The notes under the pieces: model-generated
Seen by the model: only the letters and a program-made list of their open reading frames with translations
Told to the model about the DNA's origin: nothing
Databases searched by the model: none
Shown: one piece after another, positions 44,507 through 54,348 of the stretch
How positions within the stretch are numbered: the stretch's first letter is position 1
Layout: each line of letters opens with the position of its first letter
Translations under genes and position numbers: made by a program
Assembly (NCBI GenBank): GCA_021831685.1
Contig: JAKBMG010000104.1
Coordinates: 1 to 64,000, forward strand
Reading direction: 5' to 3'
Source: Bacteroidota bacterium
GTDB lineage: Bacteria; Bacteroidota; Ignavibacteria; Ignavibacteriales; Ignavibacteriaceae
Length of the DNA stretch: 64,000 bases

Positions 44507-44824
44507 GGGAATAACTTTTATAGAACTTTTTCCTGCATTTATAAAGAGATGATTATAAAAAAAATAAAACAATCAGCAAATATTACACTTCTACCGGTGT
44601 GATTATTTTCTTGGGGTTAATATTTTCTGCAAGTATTTAGTTCCTTCGGAACTTGTTCAGCCTTATGAAAATAATTTCCTAACTCCGCTAAGAGTTATAC
44701 ATTTGTGAAGCGAACCATCGCCCACAAACCGAAGTCCGTAGGCAAGCCTGAAATCTTGAAATCACAATTTAAAATTGATGAATTAGTTAAATTTAATTAA
44801 TAAATTTTGATACGGTTTTGATAA
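44507..44824 (+). other. Intergenic region without recognisable gene
   Basis: 318 bp between the PPDK-N fusion and the SCO gene. A 6-bp-stem hairpin (44639-44653) lacks a T-run. No open frame, tRNA or clear promoter was recognised, and no ribosome binding site precedes the SCO start. Confidence 0.5.
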
Positions 44825-45445
44825 ATGAATCATCTCAAATTTGTTTCAAATAAAATTATATTATTTGTTTTTTTCTCCGGTTTAATCTCCTTTCTTTTCT
44901 TCGGCTGTGCAAAGAAATTTCCCGAACAGAAAGATATATCCGGTAATAATTATGTTTTGTTAAACCAAGATAGTGCAAAGGTAAATTTCCCCTCTGATTT
45001 TAAGGGAAAAATTCTTGTAATTACTTTTATATACACGAACTGTCCGGATATTTGTCCAATGACGACTCATAATATGCAGATGGTTCAGCAGAAGCTTGCT
45101 AAAGAAGGAATAACCGGAGTGCAATTTGCTGCCATATCGTTTGATCCAAGTCGCGATACACCCAAAGTATTAAAAGAATATGCCGAAGTAAGGGACATGG
45201 ACTTAAAAAATTTTATTTTCCTCACCGGAAATAAAAAAAATGTTTACTCTATAATTCATGAATTTAATTTCATTGCTATACCAGGCGATACAACTTTTGT
45301 CGATAAAAAATATCCGGTCTATTTTTACACTCACACGGATAAACTTTTTCTAGTTGACAAACAAGGAAGAATTAGAAACGAATACCGCGGTAGTAAGGTA
45401 AATTCTCAAAAATTAATTTCAGATATAAAATCTTTAGAGGATTAA
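44825..45445 (+). CDS. SCO1/SenC-family copper-delivery lipoprotein
   Basis: 206 residues with a lipoprotein signal (FSGLISFLFFGC, lipid on the Cys at ~28). The thioredoxin-like domain has the copper ligands C73-P-D-I-C77-P and H170 (YTHTDKLFLVD), and the FDPSRDTPKVLKEYA segment. SCO proteins help load the CuA site of cytochrome c oxidase. The PCu(A)C chaperone begins 1 bp later, the usual partner; the oxidase genes themselves are not in the window. Confidence 0.93.
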   Translation: MNHLKFVSNKIILFVFFSGLISFLFFGCAKKFPEQKDISGNNYVLLNQDSAKVNFPSDFKGKILVITFIYTNCPDICPMTTHNMQMVQQKLAKEGITGVQFAAISFDPSRDTPKVLKEYAEVRDMDLKNFIFLTGNKKNVYSIIHEFNFIAIPGDTTFVDKKYPVYFYTHTDKLFLVDKQGRIRNEYRGSKVNSQKLISDIKSLED

Positions 45446-45446
45446 A

Positions 45447-45851
45447 ATGGCTCTTGTTTTTGCATTTCTCGCATTATTAAATTTACATCTTCAAAAAGTT
45501 GATGTGAAAAATGCGTGGCTTCGCCCCGCGAACAAAGGCATGAACAGCGCACTTTATTTTGAGGTAACTAATAATTCCGGTAAACCTGAAACTTTGCTGA
45601 ATGTAAGCTCAAATATTGCCGAACTTGTGCAGCTTCACGAATCCTATATCCAAAAAGGGATGATGGGGATGCGCGAGGTTAAAGACGTTGTTATTAAACC
45701 CCATTCTACTTTTTCATTTAAAGAGGGTGGCTACCATGTTATGCTTTTATTTTTGAAAAAAAACTTAAAGCCTAATTCAACTGAAGTGTTTTTTCTCCAC
45801 TTTAAAAACTCAGGTACCGTAAAAATCAAAGCAGTTGTAAAAAAAGGATGA
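45447..45851 (+). CDS. PCu(A)C periplasmic copper chaperone
   Basis: 134 residues: a short N-terminal hydrophobic export segment (~1-14), then the DUF461/PCuAC domain. The Cu(I) ligands are in LHESYIQKGMMGMREV (His and Met) and GGYHVMLLFL (H-x-M). It receives copper and hands it on to SCO or directly to CuA. It is located immediately after the SCO gene, supporting a shared function. The signal is shorter than usual and the start could be further upstream, inside the SCO end. Confidence 0.92.
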   Translation: MALVFAFLALLNLHLQKVDVKNAWLRPANKGMNSALYFEVTNNSGKPETLLNVSSNIAELVQLHESYIQKGMMGMREVKDVVIKPHSTFSFKEGGYHVMLLFLKKNLKPNSTEVFFLHFKNSGTVKIKAVVKKG

Positions 45852-45860
45852 GATTTGTAA

Positions 45861-46745
45861 CTAAATTTGGCCTGTCCAATTATCGTCATTTTGCTTAAAA
45901 GTCTTCCTCAAGTTTGAATAAATTTCTTCCGGGAGGGGACCCTTTTCCAAAATCATTAAATTGTTTTTAAGATGATCAAGATTGGAAGTTCCAACAATAA
46001 ACGTATCTACACCTTCAGTAAAAGCTGTAAACCTTAGTGCGGTATCAAGCCAGTTATCTCCAAAATCTAAGTCCATTTTTTTCATTCGCAGCCAATATTG
46101 CTCGGCATATCTTCCGTGAGGTTGCTCCGGAAATTTCCATGGAATATTCCCGGCAGGACGCTTCGCGATTACTCCTATTCCTCTTTTTTTAGCTTCCGGT
46201 AAAAGGTAGTCAAGATTTCTTTGATCAAAAATATTTACAGATGTTTGCACACTTCCAAACTTTCCGGAATGAATTGAATAGCCAAGCTCATCGTTTTCAC
46301 CGGAATAAGCTGCAAATCTAACTTTACCTGCCTCAACTGTTTTTTGGAGAGCGGCAATTACTTCGCCGTATTCAAGCGTTCCCAGCGGACACGAATGTAA
46401 ATGAACAATATCGATGTGATCTGTTTTAAGTGTGTGTAAAGCCCGGTCAACTCCTGCAATTATACAATCGTAAGTCCAATCATCGTAGCCCGGGACATCA
46501 TAACCAACTTTTGTCGATAGAATAAATTCATCCCTGCGATGTGAAATATGCTTGCCAATTCTTTCTTCTGAAGCTCCATAGCCGCGTGCAGTATCAATAA
46601 GATTAATCCCGAGATCTAAAACGGAATTAAGAAGACGTGAAGCCTCTTCATCTGTTAACTCATTTGCATCTATATGTCCTGCGCCAAATCCAAGAGGGAA
46701 CACCTTTAAACTACTATTCCCAAAATTTCTTTTTTCTATTTTCAT
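45861..46745 (-). CDS. Aldo/keto reductase
   Basis: 294 residues, TIM-barrel AKR. The catalytic tetrad is visible: D in NLIDTARGYG, Tyr in GYGASEERIG, Lys in FILSTKVGYD and His in DIVHLHSC. The C-terminus FIVGTSNLDHLKNNL binds NADP(H). Substrate unknown. Convergent with the copper chaperone gene and divergent from the stress-protein gene. Confidence 0.92.
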   Translation of the reverse strand: MKIEKRNFGNSSLKVFPLGFGAGHIDANELTDEEASRLLNSVLDLGINLIDTARGYGASEERIGKHISHRRDEFILSTKVGYDVPGYDDWTYDCIIAGVDRALHTLKTDHIDIVHLHSCPLGTLEYGEVIAALQKTVEAGKVRFAAYSGENDELGYSIHSGKFGSVQTSVNIFDQRNLDYLLPEAKKRGIGVIAKRPAGNIPWKFPEQPHGRYAEQYWLRMKKMDLDFGDNWLDTALRFTAFTEGVDTFIVGTSNLDHLKNNLMILEKGPLPEEIYSNLRKTFKQNDDNWTGQI

Positions 46746-46936
46746 TGAAAATTAATTTAATGTTTCCTGTTAATAAATTAAGTATTAAAAATAACAATCC
46801 TTGGTAAAAATCAAAATCCTTTTAATCTCACTGAAAAAGATTTTTGTCCACATTTAAACTTGACTTTCATTCTTAAAATTTTAATTATGAATATAAAATA
46901 ATCATTTTTATAAATTCGTTAATCAAAGACAATAAA

Positions 46937-47776
46937 ATGAACTTTCCGTTTAAGAAATTAGGTTTAGCTTTAACTTTTTCACCAACCGGTTTAGCGCTTT
47001 TAATAGAGGCTAAACGGTTGAAAGAATTATTTAATTCTGAATTAGTTTTGATTCACTCCGGTAAAAAAGACGATGAGGCCGAAAAAAAATTATATGAAAT
47101 GATAAACAATTCCGGTTTGGAAAAGTCAGCAACAGAAATAATTTGGGGATATGGAAGTCCTGCAAGCGCTATACTTAAAGCAGCTGAGTCTGCAAATATT
47201 GATTTGCTAATTGCAGGCGCTCTTGAAAAAGAACCTGTTCTTAAATATTACCTTGGTTCGGTGGCAAGGAAAATTATGCGGGAAGCTTCTTCTTCAGTAC
47301 TGATTCTAAAATCACCTTCAGAAAATGCCTCAGACTTTAAAAAGTTTTGTGTGTCGACAGATTATTCACAGGAAAGTGAAGCTGTAATAAAATTTACCTA
47401 TCAATTTGCTCTTATGGAAAAAGCAAATGAAATTATTGTGCTTCGTGATATTTATACACCTGGATTATCGAGTGCGGCAATTGAGTCCGGCGCCCCTACC
47501 AACTCTGATGAAGTAATTTCAACTTATCAAATAGAGGAAGAAGAAAAACTAAATATGTTCGTGAATGAATTAAACTTGAAAGGCATCCAGGTAGTTATAA
47601 AATGTTTGTACGGGCGCGAAGGTTGGGTAGAAGGAAATTTTGTCAGGAAAAACAACATTGATTTATTTGTGGTGAACGGAAGAGCCAAAAAATTTTATTT
47701 CTTAGACAAGCTTTTTCCGAACGAACTTGAATTCTTTATTAAAAACTTGCCATCCAACCTTTTAATACTTAGATAA
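46937..47776 (+). CDS. Tandem universal stress protein
   Basis: 279 residues with two UspA-like alpha/beta domains (~1-130 and ~138-279). The first ends in the G-x2-G-x9-G(S)-like segment YYLGSVARKIMREASSSVLIL; the second shows KFCVSTDYSQESEAVIKF. Such proteins bind ATP or act as sensors during stress. Only 5 bp separate it from the antiporter fusion, so the Usp may regulate that transporter, as cytoplasmic Usp domains do in some antiporters. Confidence 0.88.
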   Translation: MNFPFKKLGLALTFSPTGLALLIEAKRLKELFNSELVLIHSGKKDDEAEKKLYEMINNSGLEKSATEIIWGYGSPASAILKAAESANIDLLIAGALEKEPVLKYYLGSVARKIMREASSSVLILKSPSENASDFKKFCVSTDYSQESEAVIKFTYQFALMEKANEIIVLRDIYTPGLSSAAIESGAPTNSDEVISTYQIEEEEKLNMFVNELNLKGIQVVIKCLYGREGWVEGNFVRKNNIDLFVVNGRAKKFYFLDKLFPNELEFFIKNLPSNLLILR

Positions 47777-47781
47777 TTTTA

Positions 47782-49452
47782 ATGCAATTAACATCGCAAA
47801 ATATTATTACATTTTTACTAAGTATAAGCTTAATGTTGTTCTTTGCAAAGCTGCTAGGGGAACTTTTTAACAAAATCGGACAGCCGGCAGTAGTGGGAGA
47901 AATTGTTGCCGGAATTATTTTAGGCCCCACTGTATTTGGCTCGTTGCTGCCGTATGCCTTTAACTGGCTGTTTCCCCAAAATAACGAAGTAAAAGTTGCA
48001 CTTGACGGAATTGTTAATCTTGCGGTTATCCTGCTTCTTCTTGTATCCGGCTTGGAGGTTGATCTTTCAGTAGTTATGAAAGAAGGAAAGACCGCATTTC
48101 TAACCGGCGCAATGGGCATTATTGTTCCGTTTAGTTTAGGATTTACCGCAGCATATTTTTTCCCTAATCTATTGGGAATAAAAGACGACAGTATGAAGTT
48201 AGCCTTTGCTTTGTTTATGGGAATAGCATTATCTATTTCAGCACTACCTGTAATTGTAAAAACTTTAATGGACTTAGGAATATTTAAGACTGAGATTGGA
48301 TTCATAATTGTCGCAGCGGCAATGTTTAACGATATTGTGGGATGGCTCATCTTTTCTGTAATCCTTGGTATGATCGGGGTTAACAATCATGGGCTCAATT
48401 TCCAACAAACTTTAATTTATCTTATTGCGTTTACACTTTTTGTTTTAGTGATCTTCAGAAAAATTATTAACAAAGTCCTTCCATGGATACAAAAGAATCT
48501 AAATTTTCCCGGTGGAGTATTAAATTTTATTTTAATTCTCGGATTTCTTAGTGCCGCATTTACTGAATATATAGGGGTGCATGCCATCTTTGGATCATTT
48601 ATTATGGGAATTGCAATTGGAGACTCTGTACATATAAAGGAAAAGACTAAAGAAATTATTCAGCAATTTATTACAAATATTTTCGCACCCTTATTCTTTG
48701 TGTCTATCGGTCTCACTGTCAACTTTATTACAAACTTTAATTTTTTAATAGTAGCAGTAATTCTAATTTTTGCATTCTTTGGCAAAGTAATCGGTTGCGG
48801 TATAGGAGCTAGATTTGCCGGGTTAAACAAGAATGATTCGCTTGCAGTTGGTTTTGGAATGAATTCACGCGGTGCTATGGAAATAATTCTTGGGATTTTA
48901 GCTTTCCAATATGGATTAATTCATGCCGACGTTTTTGTCGCCCTTGTAATCATGGCATTAATTACCTCTGTATCAAGCGCTCCATTTATGAAGTATTTTC
49001 TAAAGGAAAGAGAAAATCTATTAAACATTTTAAGTCCCAATTTAATCCTATTTACAAACTTCGCTGGTAAAAATGAAGTGATTGGAGAATTGGTAAGTTT
49101 GATAAGCAAAAACTTAAAACTCAGCACTGAAAAAATATATAACGAAGTAATTGAAAGAGAAAATTCCATTCCCACAGGCATTGCTAACTATCTTGCCATT
49201 CCCCACGCAAGAGTGGATATTTCCAAACCGGCGGTAGCCATCGCACTAAACAAAGAAGGAATTAATTTTGAAGCCAGCGACGGAACTCTATCACGGATAA
49301 TTTTTCTTCTCTTAACACCAAAAAACAAAAATGAACTTCAACTAAAGCTCCTCGTAGATATTGTAAATAAATTTAAAGATAAACAAAAAGTTGAAGAGCT
49401 TCTTCATTCCTTAAATCCGGCAGATTTTATTTCTAAGCTAAAACAACTGTAA
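47782..49452 (+). CDS. Cation:proton antiporter fused to a PTS EIIA-like domain
   Basis: 556 residues. Residues ~8-395 form a CPA2/KefB-type antiporter with 12-13 TMs (GQPAVVGEIVAGIILGPTVFG, IFGSFIMGIAIGD, NSRGAMEIILGI). The C-terminal ~410-555 is not a TrkA-N/RCK domain but a PTS EIIA type 2 domain: IPTGIANYLAIPHARVD with the phosphorylatable H475, then IIFLLLTPKNKNELQLKLLVDIV. This would let phosphorelay state control ion exchange. It is co-transcribed with the Usp gene. No other PTS genes are in the window. Confidence 0.9.
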   Translation: MQLTSQNIITFLLSISLMLFFAKLLGELFNKIGQPAVVGEIVAGIILGPTVFGSLLPYAFNWLFPQNNEVKVALDGIVNLAVILLLLVSGLEVDLSVVMKEGKTAFLTGAMGIIVPFSLGFTAAYFFPNLLGIKDDSMKLAFALFMGIALSISALPVIVKTLMDLGIFKTEIGFIIVAAAMFNDIVGWLIFSVILGMIGVNNHGLNFQQTLIYLIAFTLFVLVIFRKIINKVLPWIQKNLNFPGGVLNFILILGFLSAAFTEYIGVHAIFGSFIMGIAIGDSVHIKEKTKEIIQQFITNIFAPLFFVSIGLTVNFITNFNFLIVAVILIFAFFGKVIGCGIGARFAGLNKNDSLAVGFGMNSRGAMEIILGILAFQYGLIHADVFVALVIMALITSVSSAPFMKYFLKERENLLNILSPNLILFTNFAGKNEVIGELVSLISKNLKLSTEKIYNEVIERENSIPTGIANYLAIPHARVDISKPAVAIALNKEGINFEASDGTLSRIIFLLLTPKNKNELQLKLLVDIVNKFKDKQKVEELLHSLNPADFISKLKQL

Positions 49453-49570
49453 ATTATTTCCGGCTGACACTAACTAACTGCTATTTGTATTAATTTTATA
49501 GTTTTGAATATGATATTTTAAGATTTATTTTTCTACTGGATTTAATCAATTATGATTACGAGGACTCAAA

Positions 49571-51118
49571 TTGCTAAAAAAATTTAACCAACAAATAAGC
49601 GAAGGAATTCTTTTTACCGATCAGTATCAACTAGTAATGGCGCAGTTATATTTTAAGACCGGCATGCACGAAAAACCGGCGCGCTTCGATCACTTCTTTC
49701 GCTATTATCCTGATTATGGTCTACATAAAGCCGGTTACTGCATAAATGCTGGGTTAGAATGGCTTGTAGATTGGATGCAGAATAGTGTCTTCGGAAAAGA
49801 AGAAATCGAATTACTCCGCTCCCAAAAAAGTAGTAACGGCAATCAACTTTTTAAAGATGATTTTTTAAAGTGGCTTTATGATAACGGAAATTTTGATCAA
49901 ATTACTCTTCGTGCAATTCCAGAAGGAAGAGTCGTTCACCCGAATGAACCTCTGACTATTATAGAGGGCCCTCTTGCAATGGCACAAATTCTTGAAACGG
50001 CATTGCTCAATCAATTAAATTTTCAAACTTTAATTGCAACTAAAGCTTCGCGGATAAAAGAAATGGGTCAAAACCAAATGTTATTGGAGTTCGGCGCCAG
50101 ACGTGCACAAGATCGAGGCGCTATAGCAGGTGCCCGCGGCGCTTTAATCGGCGGAGCAGATTTTTCTTCAAATGTCGGCATTTCGCACTTACTCGGGCTT
50201 CAACCCAAAGGAACTCACGCCCATAGCATGGTGCAGCTTTTTATTGCAATGGGATTAAGTGAATTGGAATCCTTTAAAACTTTTGCTGATTTATATCCGG
50301 ATGATTGCATCCTTCTTGTCGATACGATAAACACTTTGGAAAGCGGCATTCCTAATGCCATAAAAGTTTTTGAAGAACTAAAAAGAAAAGGACATAAGCC
50401 GGTAGGGATAAGGTTAGACTCCGGCGACCTTGCCTTCCTTAGTCTTAAAGCGGCAAAAATGTTGAACAACGCCGGCTTTGATGAAGTTAAAATTGTTTTG
50501 TCGAATGAATTGGATGAGATGAATATTTGGCAAATTATTACTCAAATTTCCGATGAGGCAAAACATTACGGCATTGACCCCGATACCATTATCAAACGCC
50601 TCGTTTACGGTGTCGGTACAAAATTAATTACTTCGGCCGGAGATGCTTCTTTAGGAGGAGTATATAAACTTGTCGCCGTGAAAAATGAGGAGGAGTGGAT
50701 TCCTGTATTGAAAATATCCGAGACTCCTGAAAAAATTCCCACCCCCGGAGCAAAACAAGTTTTTAGAATTTATGATTCAAACAATTCAGCCACTGCCGAT
50801 TTAGTCACCCTTGAAAATGAAAAACCAATCGATTATGTGCCGTTGATTCTTCAACATCCATTCGACGAAAACAAGAAAAGAATTTTATCGAAAGCGAGTG
50901 TCTCCCAAATTGAACCGCTGCTTATCGGGATATTTAGCAACGGAAAACTCACCTACGATTTTCCTTCCCTAAATGAAATTAGAACTGCCCGGCAGAATGA
51001 TCTCGATAAACTTGATTCCGGTGTGAAAAGATTAATAAATCCTCATCGTTATCATGTTTCGCTTTCACCGGCTCTTTTCGATCTGAAAAGGGAATTGATA
51101 AAAGGTATGAAAAAGTAA
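49571..51118 (+). CDS. pncB: Nicotinate phosphoribosyltransferase
   Basis: Salvage enzyme making nicotinate mononucleotide from nicotinate and PRPP for NAD. 515 residues, the longer class. Features are [13 protein letters not shown] at the N-terminus, [29 protein letters not shown], the His in GTHAHSMVQ that is autophosphorylated, [10 protein letters not shown] and [10 protein letters not shown]. Start is TTG with ACGAGGA upstream. Single gene. Confidence 0.95.
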   Translation: MLKKFNQQISEGILFTDQYQLVMAQLYFKTGMHEKPARFDHFFRYYPDYGLHKAGYCINAGLEWLVDWMQNSVFGKEEIELLRSQKSSNGNQLFKDDFLKWLYDNGNFDQITLRAIPEGRVVHPNEPLTIIEGPLAMAQILETALLNQLNFQTLIATKASRIKEMGQNQMLLEFGARRAQDRGAIAGARGALIGGADFSSNVGISHLLGLQPKGTHAHSMVQLFIAMGLSELESFKTFADLYPDDCILLVDTINTLESGIPNAIKVFEELKRKGHKPVGIRLDSGDLAFLSLKAAKMLNNAGFDEVKIVLSNELDEMNIWQIITQISDEAKHYGIDPDTIIKRLVYGVGTKLITSAGDASLGGVYKLVAVKNEEEWIPVLKISETPEKIPTPGAKQVFRIYDSNNSATADLVTLENEKPIDYVPLILQHPFDENKKRILSKASVSQIEPLLIGIFSNGKLTYDFPSLNEIRTARQNDLDKLDSGVKRLINPHRYHVSLSPALFDLKRELIKGMKK

Positions 51119-51135
51119 ATTCAAATCTTTTTTTC

Positions 51136-52215
51136 TTAAAACTTAAATCCATTCAGGTTAAATCTAAAAGGATACAAAAGCGAAAATTTAGTTCCGCCGT
51201 TACCGAACTCAATTGCGGGCGAAGGGAGCTTAATAAAATTTAAACTCTGTCTAAGCCAATTCCAGAAATGCCCTCCTTTGGGTAGAAGTTCAACAAGATT
51301 ATAATCTAAACCTACAACATATCTTCTTTGCGATAACTGATCCGGAGGTCCATTAGGATCGGCTTTTACGTCAATTGAATTTGCGCCATAACCAACAGCA
51401 ATATTTAACCATGGGACCCAATATTTCTTCCATGACTCCGGTAAAATATTGTATACATTGACCGACCACCAAAATGTCGAGCTGTTATAATCATCAATAA
51501 AAGTTCTTGGGCGGTTTATTATCGGCTCACCTGTCCACTCCGAAGGAATATACTGCCATTTAGGTGTGATGTTTTGCAGGGCGGGTACGTAATGCTGTGA
51601 TAAAAAGAATAGGGGACCAATTGCATCAAAATACCAATCAGATGGACTAAAACCCCATGTCTTTGCAAAACCATCCTCCGTTTCTACATAAGTTTGGTAA
51701 ATCAGTCCGAAACCGGCACCGTATAGCGTGGCTGTATTCCACGAAAATCCGCTAGCCATCAATCCTTCACTCATAATATACGAAGCCATATATCCTCCAT
51801 AAGAATGTCCGGCTTTGTCTACCTGCAGGGCGGAAACCCAATCCTCCTCAAAATGAAATTTACCTCTCTGCCCGCTCCACCATGCGTTTGTTTGGTGTAT
51901 ATGAAGAAAAACTATTGCTCCGATAAATACTCCGCCTACAATAGATGCATTAAAGGGTTTTATTTCTGTCTTCATCAAAGGCAGTGAACCGTCCAAAGTG
52001 TAACGAGGTTCTCCAGCATAAGTAAATTGAGTTAATGGGACAAATTCTCCCGGAGTTTTTGATGAATCATCAGTAACTAATACTGAATTTCTTCCTGTTT
52101 GATCTATCCTGCTTATTTGGGCAAGAGAAGTTCGAACAAGAAAAATTGAAAAAATGAGGACTAATATGATTTTATTTGTTTGATTAAATGAAGTAATAAT
52201 ATATTTCAATTTCAA
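51136..52215 (-). CDS. DUF2279-family envelope protein
   Basis: 359 residues with an N-terminal hydrophobic signal (~15-32). The central region carries the DUF2279 pattern VDKAGHSYGGYMASYIMSEGL and FSPSDWYFDAIGPLFFL, with hydrophobic segments at ~84-105 and ~150-190, and the C-terminal part is strand-rich with a terminal Phe (NLNGFKF). Members are predicted envelope proteins of unknown function. Convergent with pncB; a small outer-membrane protein gene follows upstream on the same strand. Confidence 0.8.
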   Translation of the reverse strand: MKLKYIITSFNQTNKIILVLIFSIFLVRTSLAQISRIDQTGRNSVLVTDDSSKTPGEFVPLTQFTYAGEPRYTLDGSLPLMKTEIKPFNASIVGGVFIGAIVFLHIHQTNAWWSGQRGKFHFEEDWVSALQVDKAGHSYGGYMASYIMSEGLMASGFSWNTATLYGAGFGLIYQTYVETEDGFAKTWGFSPSDWYFDAIGPLFFLSQHYVPALQNITPKWQYIPSEWTGEPIINRPRTFIDDYNSSTFWWSVNVYNILPESWKKYWVPWLNIAVGYGANSIDVKADPNGPPDQLSQRRYVVGLDYNLVELLPKGGHFWNWLRQSLNFIKLPSPAIEFGNGGTKFSLLYPFRFNLNGFKF

Positions 52216-52257
52216 TATCCTTATAAAATTCCAAATGTGATTTTTATAATCTCAAGA

Positions 52258-52845
52258 CTAATAACTTCCAAACTTAAATGTAAGTACGCCTGTTAATCCC
52301 TCAAGATTTTTATCAGTTAATCCGTAATAGCTTTGAAAGCTTGAAACAAGCCGGTAACTTGCGCCGGCATCTATATGCAGCCACTTCAAAACATTTACTT
52401 CAAGGTTAAGCTGTGGTTCCCATACCAACAAATTTTGACTAAAATAACTACTGTGAGGTTTACTTTTATCCGGAACGGAATAAGTTACTCCTGCGCCTGC
52501 ACAAAGCATATCAACAGAGGCGTGAACTTTTTCTTCAGAAAAGAAAATATATTCAAACTCTAGTCCTCCGCAATTAAAACCAAGCTGAAGTTTTTCACCG
52601 CTTATCGGGTCATAAAGATTCAAATTAATTGTGCTCGTTAGAGCGTAAATGCCGCCGCCTAAAACAAATTGATGATCAATAACCCAGCCGAATCTTCCGC
52701 CGGTTATTAAAGCATTTTGACCCAGCATTCTCGTCACCTTTAATTCCGGTGCGCCAAATGCATCGTAGTAATTGTTCTGTGCCTTAATAGTTTGAAAATA
52801 AATCAAAGCAAAAGCTATTGTCACCGTAGACATGATTTTATTCAT
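52258..52845 (-). CDS. Putative small outer-membrane beta-barrel protein
   Basis: 195 residues, signal peptide (~1-22, ending IKAQ) and amphipathic strands such as FVLGGGIYALTSTINL and LEGLTGVLTFKF, compatible with an eight-strand barrel. It is not assigned to a family. It lies 29 bp after the DUF190 gene on the minus strand and 42 bp ahead of the DUF2279 gene, so these three are probably one operon. Confidence 0.65.
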   Translation of the reverse strand: MNKIMSTVTIAFALIYFQTIKAQNNYYDAFGAPELKVTRMLGQNALITGGRFGWVIDHQFVLGGGIYALTSTINLNLYDPISGEKLQLGFNCGGLEFEYIFFSEEKVHASVDMLCAGAGVTYSVPDKSKPHSSYFSQNLLVWEPQLNLEVNVLKWLHIDAGASYRLVSSFQSYYGLTDKNLEGLTGVLTFKFGSY

Positions 52846-52874
52846 TAGAAACCTTTTAACTTAGTTTGAATTTA

Positions 52875-53174
52875 TTATACTCGTTCAACTTTTTTCTTGA
52901 TGATTAATCCTTCATTAACAACTTCTTTTAAGTGAGGAAGAACAGGGTTAATTTTTTCTTCTTCATCGATAAACAAAATCATTATTGGCCCTTCGTCAAC
53001 ATTTCCGATTCTACCCGGACGGTGAAGATGATGTTTATTCCCATAGCCTTCAACTGCTGCAAACATTGATGCGCCGTTAATGTTGTGGTGCATAAGATGG
53101 CGCATTATATATTCATGCATCGGTTGTTCTTTATAAAGGTCTCCTTCGTCAAGAAAAATTTGTACTTCTATCAT
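52875..53174 (-). CDS. DUF190-family PII-like protein
   Basis: 99 residues of the DUF190 family, small trimeric ferredoxin-like proteins related to PII signal transducers. Visible features are EGDLYKEQPMHEYIMRHLMHHNINGASMFAAVEGYG, the His-rich KHHLHRP loop and PIMILFIDEE. The DUF190 proteins often accompany CrcB fluoride channels or transporters, but none is adjacent here. Ligand unknown. Confidence 0.85.
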   Translation of the reverse strand: MIEVQIFLDEGDLYKEQPMHEYIMRHLMHHNINGASMFAAVEGYGNKHHLHRPGRIGNVDEGPIMILFIDEEEKINPVLPHLKEVVNEGLIIKKKVERV

Positions 53175-53282
53175 TTATAACCTGTCATTATTTGATTGAA
53201 AAATTGTGACGTAATCATTACTTAAATCATCTGTCTTCAAATTGCTTAGCTATATCTTAATCCTTCAAGTTAAAATATATGA

Positions 53283-54173
53283 CTAAAAATTATAACTCAA
53301 ATTTAAAGTAGGAATAAGTTCAGTTCTATTTGCCATGTTTACATCTTGAACACTTAAATTAACCGCAATTAGTCTATTATATGAGCTGGCGCTCCAAATG
53401 GCGTCAAAAATGCTTAAGAAATGATTAACAAATAATGCTATAATTGCTGTGTTGCCGGTAGTGTACAAACTATTTGCCAATCCTCTTGCGTGAGCATATA
53501 ACAAAAATTGTTGTGTCAAAATATGAAAATCAGTATCATTTGGGTTAGATGTATCCCAACCGTGACTAAACTGCGGATACTTACCGATTATTTCATAATA
53601 ATCTTGTGTGCCAAAAGGAGCTAAATTGTGAGAATAACCGCCGCCTATATCACTTTCCAATCTGTTCAGCTCGCTCCAATTTACTCCGATAACGGTACCA
53701 CTGCTATTGGTGACTAAAACATTATAGTTCTTGGGGTCAACATTGGGATTAATATATTTTGAGTTGTTAATGGTCCAAGTTGCATAGCGAACTGCGTTCC
53801 AATGCTGGTTTGCATAATTTTGAAAGTAATTTGTTTGATTATCACCCTTACGAGTATAAATCAGCGCTGTAGCAATCGCAGCAGCTTCAACAGTAAAAAA
53901 TATTCCTGCCTTCAAATATCTTCCCGCATAAAATTCTCCAGTACCGGGCAATATCCCTGATAAAACTCCAGCAAGCGCTATAGATTTTTTCCCTTGCGTT
54001 TCATTTTCAATACTTGTAAAGACTATCGGATGGTAACTTGATAGCTGAATGTTTGAATCAAAATTCAAATTCCCGGTTAAATTAACTTTTACAAAATCCT
54101 GTGCATATAAATTTTTGAAATGAAGAACCGAAAATATTATCATAAAAAGGACGATGATTTTATATCGTTTCAT
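53283..54173 (-). CDS. Secreted/envelope protein of unknown function
   Basis: 296 residues with a signal peptide (~1-24, ending LYAQ). A Gly/Pro-rich hydrophobic segment LAGVLSGILPGTGEFYAGRYLKAGIFFTVEAAAIATAL (~66-105) resembles the P13/DUF5683 group of small membrane proteins that contain PGxGxxYxG. The rest is Asn/Tyr-rich and the C-terminus ends LSYNF. A family assignment is tentative. A mobile repeat lies just upstream (61 bp), possibly affecting its promoter. Confidence 0.6.
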   Translation of the reverse strand: MKRYKIIVLFMIIFSVLHFKNLYAQDFVKVNLTGNLNFDSNIQLSSYHPIVFTSIENETQGKKSIALAGVLSGILPGTGEFYAGRYLKAGIFFTVEAAAIATALIYTRKGDNQTNYFQNYANQHWNAVRYATWTINNSKYINPNVDPKNYNVLVTNSSGTVIGVNWSELNRLESDIGGGYSHNLAPFGTQDYYEIIGKYPQFSHGWDTSNPNDTDFHILTQQFLLYAHARGLANSLYTTGNTAIIALFVNHFLSIFDAIWSASSYNRLIAVNLSVQDVNMANRTELIPTLNLSYNF

Positions 54174-54234
54174 TTTTAGCCTAATAATTAGTTATAAGAA
54201 TATTACTTTTATTAAAAATTAAAATATTACATAA

Positions 54235-54302
54235 GGGCACTTCTAAAAACTTCAATATTCTCTGCGTTAAATTTTTATAAAAGATAGTTTTTAGAAGTAC
54301 CC
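54235..54302. mobile_element. 68-bp MITE-like element, copy 2 (internally deleted, inverted)
   Basis: Same ends as the 97-bp element at 10080-10176 (left GGGCACTTCTAAAAAC, right end with one substitution: GTACCC) and flanked by ATAA on both sides, a 4-bp target duplication. Compared with the reverse complement of copy 1 it lacks exactly 29 bases, and the missing piece is bounded by direct TTCTCTGCG repeats, so the deletion is easily explained by recombination or slippage. Confidence 0.85.
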
Positions 54303-54348
54303 ATAATTTTATGATTCACTTAATTGCAAATTTCATATACAGTAATAT

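Noticed and set aside
44639-44653. AGTTCC-TTC-GGAACT hairpin as a terminator or RNA element
   Set aside because: Six-bp stem, not followed by T residues and no surrounding conserved pairing; too weak to report as a function.
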